From: Lewinellaceae bacterium
GTDB taxonomy: Bacteria; Bacteroidota; Bacteroidia; Chitinophagales; Saprospiraceae
Length of the DNA: 64,000 bases
Assembly (NCBI GenBank): GCA_024644235.1
Contig: JAHELJ010000015.1
Coordinates: forward strand, 1 to 64,000
Direction: 5' to 3'
The notes beneath the pieces were generated by a model. It saw only the letters and a list, made by a program, of their open reading frames with translations, ran no database searches and was not told the origin of the DNA. Each line of letters starts with the position of its first letter. Within the stretch, counting starts at the first letter, position 1. Position numbers and translations under genes: made by a program. This document shows positions 46,506-56,800 of the stretch, in pieces.

Positions 46506-48710
46506 TCAGCTGTCCAATAACCTATCAAGTACAGGGAGAAGAATGCTCTCCCGTTCGGCATTATAAATTCTTAATACTTCACTAGTGTCTGGCTGCTGGC
46601 CTTTTTTGATTAGCTGAAACAACACTTCCTTTTCACTCTTTGAAAATCGACTAAAAGTCCTTCGTAAAATGGGAAGAAAGGAGTTGAAGTGCTCGTCAGT
46701 TACGGAAGTAATCCAATGGTCAATAACCAATCTAAGTTCTCGGTGATGCAACAACACAGATGCGCCTCCATAAAGAAATCCTTCCAATATCTGGGCCGGA
46801 AAAAACGGATCCTCCAGTGAAGAAAGTTCCAGGTTAAGCCAAATGCTGACACTTGAAATCTGTTGTTCACCACTATTGAGTAGCACTCTCATCGAAGCTC
46901 CCTTTAGCAACGGGTGTGACAATTTTCCATAAGCAACTTTTGACAAAGCTTTTTGCCAGTGATCGATATGATTTCCGTCTTGTAAGAGCTTAAGTGCCTG
47001 GTCGATTGCCATCAGGTGATTGAATAGATCCTCAGCTAATTCTTCTCCGACGATTGCTGCTTGTCCTGGTAACAGCAGGCAGATTCGTGGTATCAGTTGA
47101 TTCAAAAGATCGCTCAGACCCTTTACATCCATTTTATGCGTGCTACCGTACCTTAGTGACCAGATCAAGGGGGCTACAACCGGCATAAGGTCCTGAAGAT
47201 CTTGAGACACATTTGCCACATTACTCAGTTTTTGAGTGATGGGGGCAAGCAACTCTGGCAGATCACCACGCAAGGCTTGCAATAGCATATTGCCTAGAGA
47301 GCTTAGTTTCCCAACTTTGGTGATGGCGTCGTAAACCATTGCAGATGCGGCCTCTTTCACAGTATTTCCCCACATGCTTGCTTCGATTATATCCATTTCA
47401 AAGTCCGGTTTCCAATTCAGTTCCCAATATTCATGGAAGGTGCCATGCGGATCGTTCTCGGGCTCCAACTCAGTTCCCCAGGGGATATCAAGCAAAATCA
47501 TCTGGTGCAGCAGGTGGCTCGCACGGAGCTGAGTATGTTTTCGCAAGTCAAGGTGTTTTTCTACTGCATCATGCTGTCTCCAATCTTTGGTAAGTCTCGC
47601 CTTCTTGATCCGCTCTTCGAGATCCTGCAGGAGTGGTACTGCAGGAATATCATTTGATACAGAACCAACCGATTCGCCCTCAATAATTTTAATCCTTAAC
47701 TCTGAGATTAGGTCTTCATCACCAAAGCAAAATACAGCTGTCAGGGCTTCGAATAGTTCTTCTATACCAGGGCGATGTAGTCGACGAAGAGCAGAAAGCG
47801 ACGATGCCAGTCTGGTAGCTTCGATGACGTGTGAAGGTGAAACATCAATCGTCATGTCTTTCATGATCGATGCCGCCCGGCTCATCCAGTGAACAGTAGC
47901 TTTATCCCTGTGTGAAAAGAGTGCTTCGTACCAATAGGGGGAGATCACTCCAGAACCGTATCCACTATGTCTGGCGATGCGATGATAAGACCAAGGTACC
48001 CAGGTACATTTTGTAGGCACCTTTTTCAGACCTAACAGGATTCTTTTGTCTTCTTTAAGTGAGCCATTCACTTGTGGGTGCAAAACGGGTGCATGCCATG
48101 CCCCACACACCACAGCAATGCGCTTAAATCCTTCTTTCTGCGCCCTGCGAATTTGTTGTCGCATATATGCTTCGCGAATTTCATTGATGTGATATTCATG
48201 AGAAACATTCTGCCGCATCTCTGACATAAGATCCAACACTGTTTCGAAGACATCTGCACCATGCTGATATTGCTCAATGTATTGGTCCCACCATCTCTCA
48301 GAATCCGACATTCCAGCTGCATCTGCTAGGAAGGCGAAGGGATCTCGGATAACGCCATCCAGTTTCTTAACACGATATTCCGATAGCTTAAAGGATTGAC
48401 CCTGTGGTAAATCGAAGAATCTGGCAGGAATTTCTTCATTGTTTGCATAAAGCATGGCTTGCCATTCGGGGGAGAACAAAGTAAAGGGGTAGTAGACGTG
48501 CTGCTGATGCTGATTGCGATTGTAAATCAAGATGGCCACCGGAGGTATTAGGAACCTGTCATTGATGAAAGGAATCAGTTGCTCAGCATCTGCAGGACAT
48601 TCCACCAGTATGATATCTGGCGAATATTGTTGCAAAGCTGTCACCACATTACGGGCAGATCCTGCCCCATGGTGTCTGATGCCAAAGATCCTGAGCTGAT
48701 CAGTCTTCAT
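46506..48710 (-). CDS. DUF5682 family protein, 734 aa
   Basis: The N-terminus RIFGIRHHGAGSARNVV and IILVECPAD (Glu37) is the signature of DUF5682. Further on are REAYMRQQIRRAQ (near 182) and VVCGAWHAPVL (near 204). The His-His, Glu and late His spacing resembles the ChaN/EreA/TraB-like metallohydrolase fold; that is my inference. The remaining 500 residues are mostly helical and unassigned. It overlaps the MoxR ATPase by 11 bases, and the DUF5691 gene precedes that, so all three are one operon. Known DUF5682 clusters often also hold a VWA protein; here none follows. Confidence 0.85.
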   Translation of the reverse strand: MKTDQLRIFGIRHHGAGSARNVVTALQQYSPDIILVECPADAEQLIPFINDRFLIPPVAILIYNRNQHQQHVYYPFTLFSPEWQAMLYANNEEIPARFFDLPQGQSFKLSEYRVKKLDGVIRDPFAFLADAAGMSDSERWWDQYIEQYQHGADVFETVLDLMSEMRQNVSHEYHINEIREAYMRQQIRRAQKEGFKRIAVVCGAWHAPVLHPQVNGSLKEDKRILLGLKKVPTKCTWVPWSYHRIARHSGYGSGVISPYWYEALFSHRDKATVHWMSRAASIMKDMTIDVSPSHVIEATRLASSLSALRRLHRPGIEELFEALTAVFCFGDEDLISELRIKIIEGESVGSVSNDIPAVPLLQDLEERIKKARLTKDWRQHDAVEKHLDLRKHTQLRASHLLHQMILLDIPWGTELEPENDPHGTFHEYWELNWKPDFEMDIIEASMWGNTVKEAASAMVYDAITKVGKLSSLGNMLLQALRGDLPELLAPITQKLSNVANVSQDLQDLMPVVAPLIWSLRYGSTHKMDVKGLSDLLNQLIPRICLLLPGQAAIVGEELAEDLFNHLMAIDQALKLLQDGNHIDHWQKALSKVAYGKLSHPLLKGASMRVLLNSGEQQISSVSIWLNLELSSLEDPFFPAQILEGFLYGGASVLLHHRELRLVIDHWITSVTDEHFNSFLPILRRTFSRFSKSEKEVLFQLIKKGQQPDTSEVLRIYNAERESILLPVLDRLLDS

Positions 48711-49791
48711 TCATCACTTGCTGGCAGGCCTCGTAGAGCTTCTTCCATCCCTTTCGTGTTTTCATCTGAGTTTCAACATATTCTTCCAGGGGAATTCGAT
48801 CCTGTTTATCCTTTAGAATCGTACCAACGATGCTTTCGGCAAGTGGTAGCAATCCTTTCTGAGAGGAGGCAAAATAGTAAGCCATACTTTGTGTACTGTG
48901 AATTGCAGAAATTGCTTCTGCCGTACTGAGCGTGCCCGACGGTGATTTGATTTTTGTCTTGCCATCCTCGGTGGCTCCACTGCGTAGCTCTCGAAATACA
49001 GTAACCAGTTTTCGGATATCCTGTACAGACACAGCATCCTGTGGTAGCTCAATACCTTTATTCAACTCGGCGACGCGATAGGAAACGATTTCAACTTCCT
49101 GATCTAACGAAGCAGGCAGAGGTAATCTCACTGTATTGAACCGACGTTGAAGGGCGCTTGACAAGTCATGGATGCCTTTGTCCCTGTCGTTTGCAGTTGC
49201 TACCAGATTGAAACCCTTTCGGGCACGCACTTCCAGATTAAGCTCCGGAATTGGAAGTGATTTTTCTGATAAGATCGTGATCAAACTATCCTGGATATCA
49301 GACGGGATTCTGGTGAGTTCTTCAACTCTCACTATGCATCCTGCTTCCATGGCTCGCATTACCGGGCTAGGAACCAACGCATCCTTGGAAGGCCCTTCCT
49401 GCAACAAGCGAGCATAATTCCATCCGTATCGGATCGCATCATCACCCGTTCCAGACGTACCTTGAACCACCAAAGTTGAATTTCCTGTGATCGCAGCAGT
49501 TAAATGTTCTGACAGCCAGGTCTTGGCAGTACCGGGCACTCCGATCAGAAGTAGTGCCCTATCGGTGAGCAGAGTTGCAATCGCTAATTCGACCAGGCGT
49601 TGCTGTCCAAAGTACTTAGGTGTAATTGTAATGCCATTTTTGGTTTTCCCACCCAGAATATAGACCAATACCGCTTCCGGAGATAGCTTCCAATTTGCAG
49701 GTTTAGGTGATTTATCTTCCTTTACCAAGGCAGTGATCTCCTTGGCAAATTGTTCTTCGGCGTGAAGCCTGATATACGTTTTACTTTTCAT
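48700..49791 (-). CDS. MoxR-type AAA+ ATPase, 363 aa
   Basis: An AAA+ ATPase of the MoxR/dynein-related group: Walker A LIGVPGTAKTWLSEHL (near residue 85), the Walker B equivalent CIVRVEELTRIP (near 155), sensor 1 FNLVATANDRDKGIHDLS and an Arg finger region (ALQRRFNTVRLP). The N-terminus (residues 1-70) is a separate helical part. MoxR ATPases typically remodel or insert metal into partner proteins. The partners here are likely the overlapping DUF5682 product and the DUF5691 protein, whose TAA overlaps this ATG by one base (TAATG). Confidence 0.88.
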   Translation of the reverse strand: MKSKTYIRLHAEEQFAKEITALVKEDKSPKPANWKLSPEAVLVYILGGKTKNGITITPKYFGQQRLVELAIATLLTDRALLLIGVPGTAKTWLSEHLTAAITGNSTLVVQGTSGTGDDAIRYGWNYARLLQEGPSKDALVPSPVMRAMEAGCIVRVEELTRIPSDIQDSLITILSEKSLPIPELNLEVRARKGFNLVATANDRDKGIHDLSSALQRRFNTVRLPLPASLDQEVEIVSYRVAELNKGIELPQDAVSVQDIRKLVTVFRELRSGATEDGKTKIKSPSGTLSTAEAISAIHSTQSMAYYFASSQKGLLPLAESIVGTILKDKQDRIPLEEYVETQMKTRKGWKKLYEACQQVMNED

Positions 49792-51260
49792 TACTGCTCA
49801 ACTATTGCTCTATACAGGTTGTAGCGTTCTTCCAAGTCAGCTCCCAATTTTAGCAATGATTTGGAGACTGACATAAAATAGTGTTGTTGATCCTGCCATT
49901 TGGAGTTGAAGAACGGATATACCCTGGGATCAAGTTGGTTGCCACATTGATCCAACCAAAGCGTCAGGTAATTTTTTTCATTATGACTTAGGTCAGATCG
50001 CAACTGACTAAAAATCTTTTCAATGATCCCTCGTGAATTCTTCAGATTAATGTAGTTGGGGTTTTTGTTTCCTAAGACGAATAATCTCTCGAAGAGGAGA
50101 TCATTATCCAGAATATCACTTACCATTTTATTGTAGAATTCGGAAGGCAAGCTAGCGAGCGCTGGCACAAAGTCTACCCCTATCGTAAGGTCAGAGGGAT
50201 AAGTTCTGTACCAGAAGGAGGCAAGTTCTTGCAACCAGCGTTTGTATCGATGGGTGGTGGATGCTAATACAAAGCTTTGGAGAAGTCGCTCGCGGTGAGC
50301 ACCTATATCTGATTCTAAGAAAGACTTAGGAGCGAGATTCAGGGTTTGCTCAATTATTACTGGGGGAACAGTTGATATTAAGCGATAGACAGGGTTGGAG
50401 AAATAGGACTTGTGGGTTGCAACGTCGCTCCCTTTAAAGGGCAATTCATTAGAAAGAGTTGATACTTTTTTGCCTTGCCAAATATCCGGCAAGATTTCCC
50501 TGACGAAATTTGTCGTTGCTTTAGCCTGCAAAGTATTTGGCAAGATGAGGAGAATGGAAAGTGCTTTTTGTCTTAGTTTGCTGCTTCGGGTGGAAAGAGA
50601 TAAGTCTAAAATCGGGATATCAGTCGAGTGTGGTTTTCGTGACATACACTCCACAAATTTGAGTCGCATGGGTGTATCTAAATCTAACCAACAATTTTTC
50701 AGCAATTCATTTGCTTGTGCAGGATCTTGATATCTCTTCCAAATATAATGGTCAAGTCTAATCAGGTTTGGTGAGTTAGGTTCATTCGGAGGATCGATTA
50801 GATCAATTAACCAAATCCATGACTCTTTTTGTTTGGCCAACCATTGGGCCCGGTGACCCAATCTGTCGATTGAATTTGGAATCTCTGGATAAACCTCCTG
50901 CAAAGATGAAAGCATAGTCGGCAAAGCAACAGGATGCACAAGTTTTTGAGTTCGGTGTAAGAGTAGGAATCCTTCCGACAGTAGGTTCCATTTCCTTTCC
51001 CTAGCAGCATGAGAGAGTAGATTAGCTGCATAAGGGTTACAAAATGGTTCATCTTCATTGGCAGATTGGGGAGTAGGACGCCCCCATTTTTCGACTTCAA
51101 GTGCCCCTCTTTCTAGAATCTCTTCGGCCAGAATATTCTTCCAAACCTGATCCGCCATTTGATCCGAATCAAGCTCAGGATTTGGAGCCTTCAGACTTCG
51201 ACTGGGATTCGGTAATTTGCCGATTCCCCTTAAGGCTATATTCTTCAGCTTTTCGGACAT
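49791..51260 (-). CDS. DUF5691 family-like protein, 489 aa
   Basis: A mostly helical, signal-free protein with HEAT/ARM-like content: many short amphipathic helices (e.g. LLSHAARERKWNLLSEGFLL, LRQKALSILLILP). I assign DUF5691 mainly from the operon position before MoxR and DUF5682 and from N-terminal resemblance (NIALRGIGKLP). No catalytic motif is visible. It may be an adaptor or substrate for the ATPase. Its start is followed upstream by a 140-base gap to the divergent atpD. It is the first gene of the operon. Confidence 0.65.
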   Translation of the reverse strand: MSEKLKNIALRGIGKLPNPSRSLKAPNPELDSDQMADQVWKNILAEEILERGALEVEKWGRPTPQSANEDEPFCNPYAANLLSHAARERKWNLLSEGFLLLHRTQKLVHPVALPTMLSSLQEVYPEIPNSIDRLGHRAQWLAKQKESWIWLIDLIDPPNEPNSPNLIRLDHYIWKRYQDPAQANELLKNCWLDLDTPMRLKFVECMSRKPHSTDIPILDLSLSTRSSKLRQKALSILLILPNTLQAKATTNFVREILPDIWQGKKVSTLSNELPFKGSDVATHKSYFSNPVYRLISTVPPVIIEQTLNLAPKSFLESDIGAHRERLLQSFVLASTTHRYKRWLQELASFWYRTYPSDLTIGVDFVPALASLPSEFYNKMVSDILDNDLLFERLFVLGNKNPNYINLKNSRGIIEKIFSQLRSDLSHNEKNYLTLWLDQCGNQLDPRVYPFFNSKWQDQQHYFMSVSKSLLKLGADLEERYNLYRAIVEQ

Positions 51261-51330
51261 GTTTTTAGGGTTCTAAATAGCGTCGGAAGAGGGCAAATTG
51301 TGAGCAATTGTATGCTCAATATGAGTGACC

Positions 51331-51360
51331 TTTGTTAATTTATCAAAAGGATTATCTTTG
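51331..51360 (+). promoter_or_regulatory. Bacteroidota-type promoter of atpD
   Basis: TTTG at 51331-51334 and TATCTTTG at 51353-51360, separated by 18 bases, match the -33 TTTG / -7 TAnnTTTG elements of Bacteroidota sigma factor ABfr promoters. Transcription would start near 51366, giving a leader of about 35 bases before the ATG at 51401. Confidence 0.65.
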
Positions 51361-51391
51361 CAGCGAATTTTCAAAGCCTCCTTACAAATAG

Positions 51392-52921
<1,530 letters not shown>

Positions 52922-52929
52922 TTTGACTC

Positions 52930-53181
52930 ATGAATGTAACTGTATTATCACCTGATAAAGAGATATTTAAAGGGGAAGCTAAGTCGGTGAAAGTGCCGGG
53001 TACAAGCGGTCAATTTGAAGTGCTGGAAAACCACGCTCCGATTGTCTCTGCTCTTTCTCAGGGTACAGTAAAAATCAGCAAACCGGATGGATCGGACCTG
53101 ACCTTTTCCATTCGAAAAGGATTTATAGAAGTGCTTTACAACGAAGTAGCACTTCTAGTTCAAGGCGTTACTGACAACTAG
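52930..53181 (+). CDS. atpC: ATP synthase F1 epsilon subunit (short form), 83 aa
   Basis: The N-terminal beta-sandwich is complete (VTVLSPDKEIFKGEAKSVKV, GQFEVLENHAPIVSALSQG, GFIEVLYNEVALLVQG). The C-terminal helical hairpin that can inhibit the enzyme is missing, as in other Bacteroidota. It lies eight bases after atpD and is followed by a probable terminator at 53250-53279. Confidence 0.93.
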   Translation: MNVTVLSPDKEIFKGEAKSVKVPGTSGQFEVLENHAPIVSALSQGTVKISKPDGSDLTFSIRKGFIEVLYNEVALLVQGVTDN

Positions 53182-53249
53182 CAATCTGCGTTATCACATT
53201 CGAAAGAATTAGGAAACATTCTGTCCTATCCTTGAAACATTAGATTCTC

Positions 53250-53279
53250 ATTGTTTCGGCGAACAATTTCTCTCTTTTT
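53250..53279 (+). terminator. Probable Rho-independent terminator of atpDC
   Basis: ATTGTTT / GAACAAT (53250-53256 and 53261-53267) forms a seven-pair stem (one T-G pair) with a CGGC loop, followed by TTCTCTCTTTTT to 53279. It lies 69 bases after the atpC stop. The stem is A+T rich, so strength is uncertain. Confidence 0.5.
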
Positions 53280-53307
53280 ACGTTTCTTCCTCTGAAAAGA
53301 TCTGCAT

Positions 53308-53367
53308 TAATAGATGGTAAGATCTATTACAAAGTTGGGCTTGGTATCTAACATCAAGTAGCCCAAC
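53308..53367 (+). promoter_or_regulatory. Two tandem stem-loops in the leader of the anti-sigma-like gene
   Basis: TAATAGAT / ATCTATTA (53308-53315, 53322-53329; six-base loop) and GTTGGGCT / AGCCCAAC (53334-53341, 53360-53367; 18-base loop) are both perfect eight-pair stems. The second ends five bases before the AAGGAAG ribosome-binding-like sequence at 53372. They may control translation or be part of an operator; the function is unproven. Confidence 0.45.
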
Positions 53368-53391
53368 TGGTAAGGAAGCAATGTGTTGCCT

Positions 53392-54132
53392 ATGACTAAA
53401 GATGAACTCCTGAATTCAGGTTTGCTGGAAGAATATGTCCTGGGACTTTGTCCGGAGGAGGTCGCTGTAGAAATAGAACAATTGGCCGAAGCCGACCCGG
53501 AAGTACGGCAAATGATACGGCGTTTGAAGTCAGGCGTTCACGATTACTGCAAGAAGACGCAGAAGTCAGTTTCGCTGAGAAAGATGTCAAGATTGTCTGG
53601 AAAAGTGACAGCATTTTCTAAGACTATTTTGGGAATGACCGGGATTGTTGCATTAGGATTTGCAATACTTACAATTCACTTATATTCCAAGACCCAGGAA
53701 CTACGATCTCAGAACGATCGGCTTCTGGCGGCCTTTGACAATGAAAAGGAAGACTGGCAAGCGAGAGTTAATGAAAGTGTGCAGATGCAATCATTGCATC
53801 ACCTGCTTACCCATCGCAATACCAAACAAATCCAGTTGGTAAGTGTAGACAACAAGAATACTGCAGACTGCCTGATCTATTGGAATGACCGGGAGAGAAA
53901 TGCAATGATGCACATACTTGAATTGCCCCCGCCACCAAATGGCTGGTGTTATAAGGTTTGGGCTGATTCGGCAGGTAAAATGGTCGATATGGGTATCATC
54001 CAACTCTCTCGACGCTGGCATGAACTCCCTTACCTACCAAATATTTCTGCCATCAATATTACGATGGAACCTCAAGCATCCGAGTTGGCGCCGACCGCAG
54101 AGCATCTTTTTTGCAAGGGGGAAATTCATTGA
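53392..54132 (+). CDS. Anti-sigma factor-like (RskA-type) membrane protein, 246 aa
   Basis: An N-terminal zinc-less anti-sigma-like helical part (LLEEYVLGLCPEEVAVEIEQL) is followed by one membrane segment (near residues 80-100, GMTGIVALGFAILTIHLY), a coiled stretch and a C-terminal RskA-like beta domain (LPPPPNGWCYKVWADSAGKM, then VDMGII). Anti-sigma proteins hold an ECF sigma factor at the inner membrane. None is adjacent; the ECF gene at 58646 has its own partner. A GTG at 53383 is an alternative start. Its stop abuts the convergent aminopeptidase gene. Confidence 0.72.
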   Translation: MTKDELLNSGLLEEYVLGLCPEEVAVEIEQLAEADPEVRQMIRRLKSGVHDYCKKTQKSVSLRKMSRLSGKVTAFSKTILGMTGIVALGFAILTIHLYSKTQELRSQNDRLLAAFDNEKEDWQARVNESVQMQSLHHLLTHRNTKQIQLVSVDNKNTADCLIYWNDRERNAMMHILELPPPPNGWCYKVWADSAGKMVDMGIIQLSRRWHELPYLPNISAINITMEPQASELAPTAEHLFCKGEIH

Positions 54133-55437
54133 TTAGATCACTGCTTTTTCGTGCATGATAGTCTCGATTTCATCGCATTCGATAGGAATGTCTTTCATCA
54201 TATCGACTGGCCCGTTGTCGGTGACCAAGATGTTGTTTTCGATACGCACACCCAGGTCCTCGTTCTGTATATAAATACCGGGTTCACAGGTTAACACCAT
54301 TCCAGATTGAAGGGGAAGATTTCGATCACTGAGATCATGAACATCCATTCCTATATGATGGCAGACGCCATGCATAAAAAACTTCTGATGAGGTAGGTTC
54401 GGTTTTGTGAAATCATGAGGTATATCTGATTTATCCAACAGATCAAGGTCTACCAGGGCGTGGGATATCAGTCGACCTGCTTCCTGGTTCAGTTCCTCAA
54501 TGGTGTTGCCAGGAACCATTATGTCTCGAATCTCCCTGAGCACCCTCAATACTGCCTGATAGACTTGGCGTTGTCTTGATGTATACTGGCCATTCACTGG
54601 AATCGTACGAGTAAGATCAGCAGCATAATGGCCATATTCACATCCAAAGTCGAGGAGCAGGAGATCACCATCTTTGCACATCTGATCATTGTGAACATAA
54701 TGCAATATACATGAAGAGCTGCCGCTGGCTACAATAGGTGAATAGGCATGGCCACTTGCTCCTTCTTTAATAAAAGTGGAGATAATTTCTCCCTCCACCA
54801 CGTATTCCGGCTGGCCGGGTTCGATAGTTTGAAGGACACGATCGAATGCTTTGGCTGTAATCTGACACGCTTTAAGCATCGCTTCTATTTCAGCCGGTGA
54901 CTTGATCATGCGGAGCCTTCGCAAAATAGGCTGAGCCCGGTGATATTTATGGAAAGGATATTTTTCTTTTAGATACTCGTAGTATCTCTGATCGCGGGAT
55001 TTGATCTCCGTGCTAAATCGGTCATTCTCATTCCCATTGATATAGATTCGTTTAGCTTGATGGATCATTTGTTGCAAAAGACCTTCCATCTCAGAGAGCC
55101 ACATCACTCTTTTGACACCGGAAATCGAACGGCAATCTTCTTTAGAGTAGGTAGGTCCTTCCCAAATCATTCTTTTTTCATCGGCTTTCCTAACAAAGAG
55201 GACCTCCTTCAGACCTTCCTTGGGGCTGTCGGGAAATAGTACAAGTACTGATTCCGGTTGGTCAATTCCAGACAGGTAGAAGAAGTCCGAATTTTGCCGG
55301 TAGGGAAAGAATTGATCACCGTTTCGAGGCATGGCATCATTGCTTTGGAAAATAGCAATGGAATCCGGTCTCATCTCACGGGTAAAACGAATTCTGTTTT
55401 GCTTAAAGGTGGCTGGATGTAGAGCGTTGTATCGCAT
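54133..55437 (-). CDS. Xaa-Pro aminopeptidase (aminopeptidase P), 434 aa
   Basis: The N-terminal domain (FKQNRIRFTREMRPDSIAIFQ region) leads to a pita-bread M24 peptidase domain. Its metal ligands are visible: Asp in LLLDFGCEYGHYAADLTRT (two Asp), His in GVCHHIGMDVHD, Glu in LTCEPGIYI and Glu in GVRIENNILV. It removes an N-terminal residue before proline, in the cytoplasm as no signal peptide is seen. The start at 55437 (MRYNALHPATF) fits the family. Confidence 0.95.
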   Translation of the reverse strand: MRYNALHPATFKQNRIRFTREMRPDSIAIFQSNDAMPRNGDQFFPYRQNSDFFYLSGIDQPESVLVLFPDSPKEGLKEVLFVRKADEKRMIWEGPTYSKEDCRSISGVKRVMWLSEMEGLLQQMIHQAKRIYINGNENDRFSTEIKSRDQRYYEYLKEKYPFHKYHRAQPILRRLRMIKSPAEIEAMLKACQITAKAFDRVLQTIEPGQPEYVVEGEIISTFIKEGASGHAYSPIVASGSSSCILHYVHNDQMCKDGDLLLLDFGCEYGHYAADLTRTIPVNGQYTSRQRQVYQAVLRVLREIRDIMVPGNTIEELNQEAGRLISHALVDLDLLDKSDIPHDFTKPNLPHQKFFMHGVCHHIGMDVHDLSDRNLPLQSGMVLTCEPGIYIQNEDLGVRIENNILVTDNGPVDMMKDIPIECDEIETIMHEKAVI

Positions 55438-55498
55438 GATAATTCGATTCTTGAGCCGTGAATTTATAAAATATCTGTCGTGTGAATTTCACCTGATA

Positions 55499-55900
55499 TT
55501 ACAGTTGGCGATCGACAGATGCCAAGTCTTCCTGACTAACCTCACCAAACCAACCCTTAAGTTGGTCCCTGGCTTTGGTTCGAACATCACCATCAATATA
55601 TCCGGCAATGCTGACCAATCCAAACATCAAAACTCCAAGATCGTCGGTGAAGCCAAAAAAGGGGGACAGATCTGGAATGAGATCCAGTGGTGCGAGGAGA
55701 TAGGCCAGCGAACCTAGGATGATACGCTTTGCCCAGCTGGGGGTATCAGAACGTTTGTATGCAAAGAAAAGCAGCAGGGCGGCATATACCGCTTGTACCC
55801 CTATAAGGCGGAAACCATTTCTCAATTGAGAAAGGACTTGAATTTCATTTAATTTATCCCTCCAGGCTTTGAGAAAATCCTTTGGTTTTTGCATCGGCAA
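55499..55900 (-). CDS. DUF1232 (YkvA-family) membrane protein, 133 aa
   Basis: The DUF1232 hallmark is clear: LGSLAYLLAPLDLIPDLSPF followed by FGFTDDLGVL. Two membrane segments are present (near residues 30-48 and 66-84, then 85-105). This small inner-membrane family has no firmly known role. It lies between aminopeptidase P and a polysaccharide deacetylase gene on the same strand with gaps of about 60-75 bases. Confidence 0.85.
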   Translation of the reverse strand: MPMQKPKDFLKAWRDKLNEIQVLSQLRNGFRLIGVQAVYAALLLFFAYKRSDTPSWAKRIILGSLAYLLAPLDLIPDLSPFFGFTDDLGVLMFGLVSIAGYIDGDVRTKARDQLKGWFGEVSQEDLASVDRQL

Positions 55901-55975
55901 TTTTAAGTCAATAAACAGCAGTCAGGGTGGAAAATGTTCCGACATCTGTTTTCAGGAAGTGCCTAGGTAGAGGCT

Positions 55976-56629
55976 TCAAGCTGACTTGCGTAAACTGGTG
56001 AAAGTGCATAGTAGATCTTCTGTGAGACTTTCGAATCGATATCCATCAGCGCTTAAGTGCTTCAAAACCTCTGGTAAAACGTACTGTAATTTATCAAATG
56101 ACTTAAGGCTATCGTGAAAAACGATAATTGATCCCGGTGCGGCGTTTTCCATGACATTGTCAAGACACTGTTGAGCTGAGATCTTCGGATCGAAATCGCC
56201 ACTTAAAACGTCCCACATAACGATATAGTAGTGCCTCATAAGAAAAGGAACCTGGCTGGGACGCAGACGTCCGTACGGTGGACGAAACATTGCAGATTTG
56301 ATTAATGTGGCTCCTCGACGGACATTATGGAAGTACTGGATATTTTCTGTTCCCCACCCAGATAAGTGGTTGAAAGTATGTGATCCCAGTCCAAAATTGC
56401 CTTTCATCATTTGATGAAAGAGATGTGGATGCTTAATTATATTGTCGCCAACACAGAAAAAAGTTGCCTCTGCATTGTGCTTTTCCAACTCCTTTAGAAT
56501 CCAGGGAGTACTTTCGGGAATCGGACCATCATCAAAGGTTAAGAATATTGTTTTTTCCTCAGTGGGAATACGCCAAACAAAGTTTGGAAAAAGACCTTGG
56601 ATAAATTCGGGTGTTCTGGCTAGATACAT
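55976..56629 (-). CDS. Polysaccharide deacetylase (NodB-homology) protein, 217 aa
   Basis: NodB motifs are complete: TFDDGP (catalytic Asp and metal Asp), SHTFNHLSGWG (two metal His), FRPPYGRLRPSQ and the VMWDVLSGDFD and IIVFHDSLKS ends. It has no clear signal peptide (MYLARTPEFIQGLFPNFVW), so it may act at the membrane or in the cytoplasm. It removes N-acetyl groups from sugar polymers. It is divergent from gltX across 171 A+T-rich bases. Confidence 0.93.
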   Translation of the reverse strand: MYLARTPEFIQGLFPNFVWRIPTEEKTIFLTFDDGPIPESTPWILKELEKHNAEATFFCVGDNIIKHPHLFHQMMKGNFGLGSHTFNHLSGWGTENIQYFHNVRRGATLIKSAMFRPPYGRLRPSQVPFLMRHYYIVMWDVLSGDFDPKISAQQCLDNVMENAAPGSIIVFHDSLKSFDKLQYVLPEVLKHLSADGYRFESLTEDLLCTFTSLRKSA

Positions 56630-56800
56630 GTTGACTCGAAGAATCTGTTCGGAAGGATTAAGATTTCAGTTAAATTTGTTGCTCAATTGCACTATGATAA
56701 CGTTTCAAACTCCCTAAATGTTTCTTTATCACAGTTAACTAAATATTATAAAAAATCGTAACATATTCAAATTTCATTTATTTCTAATCTCCCTTTTTGA

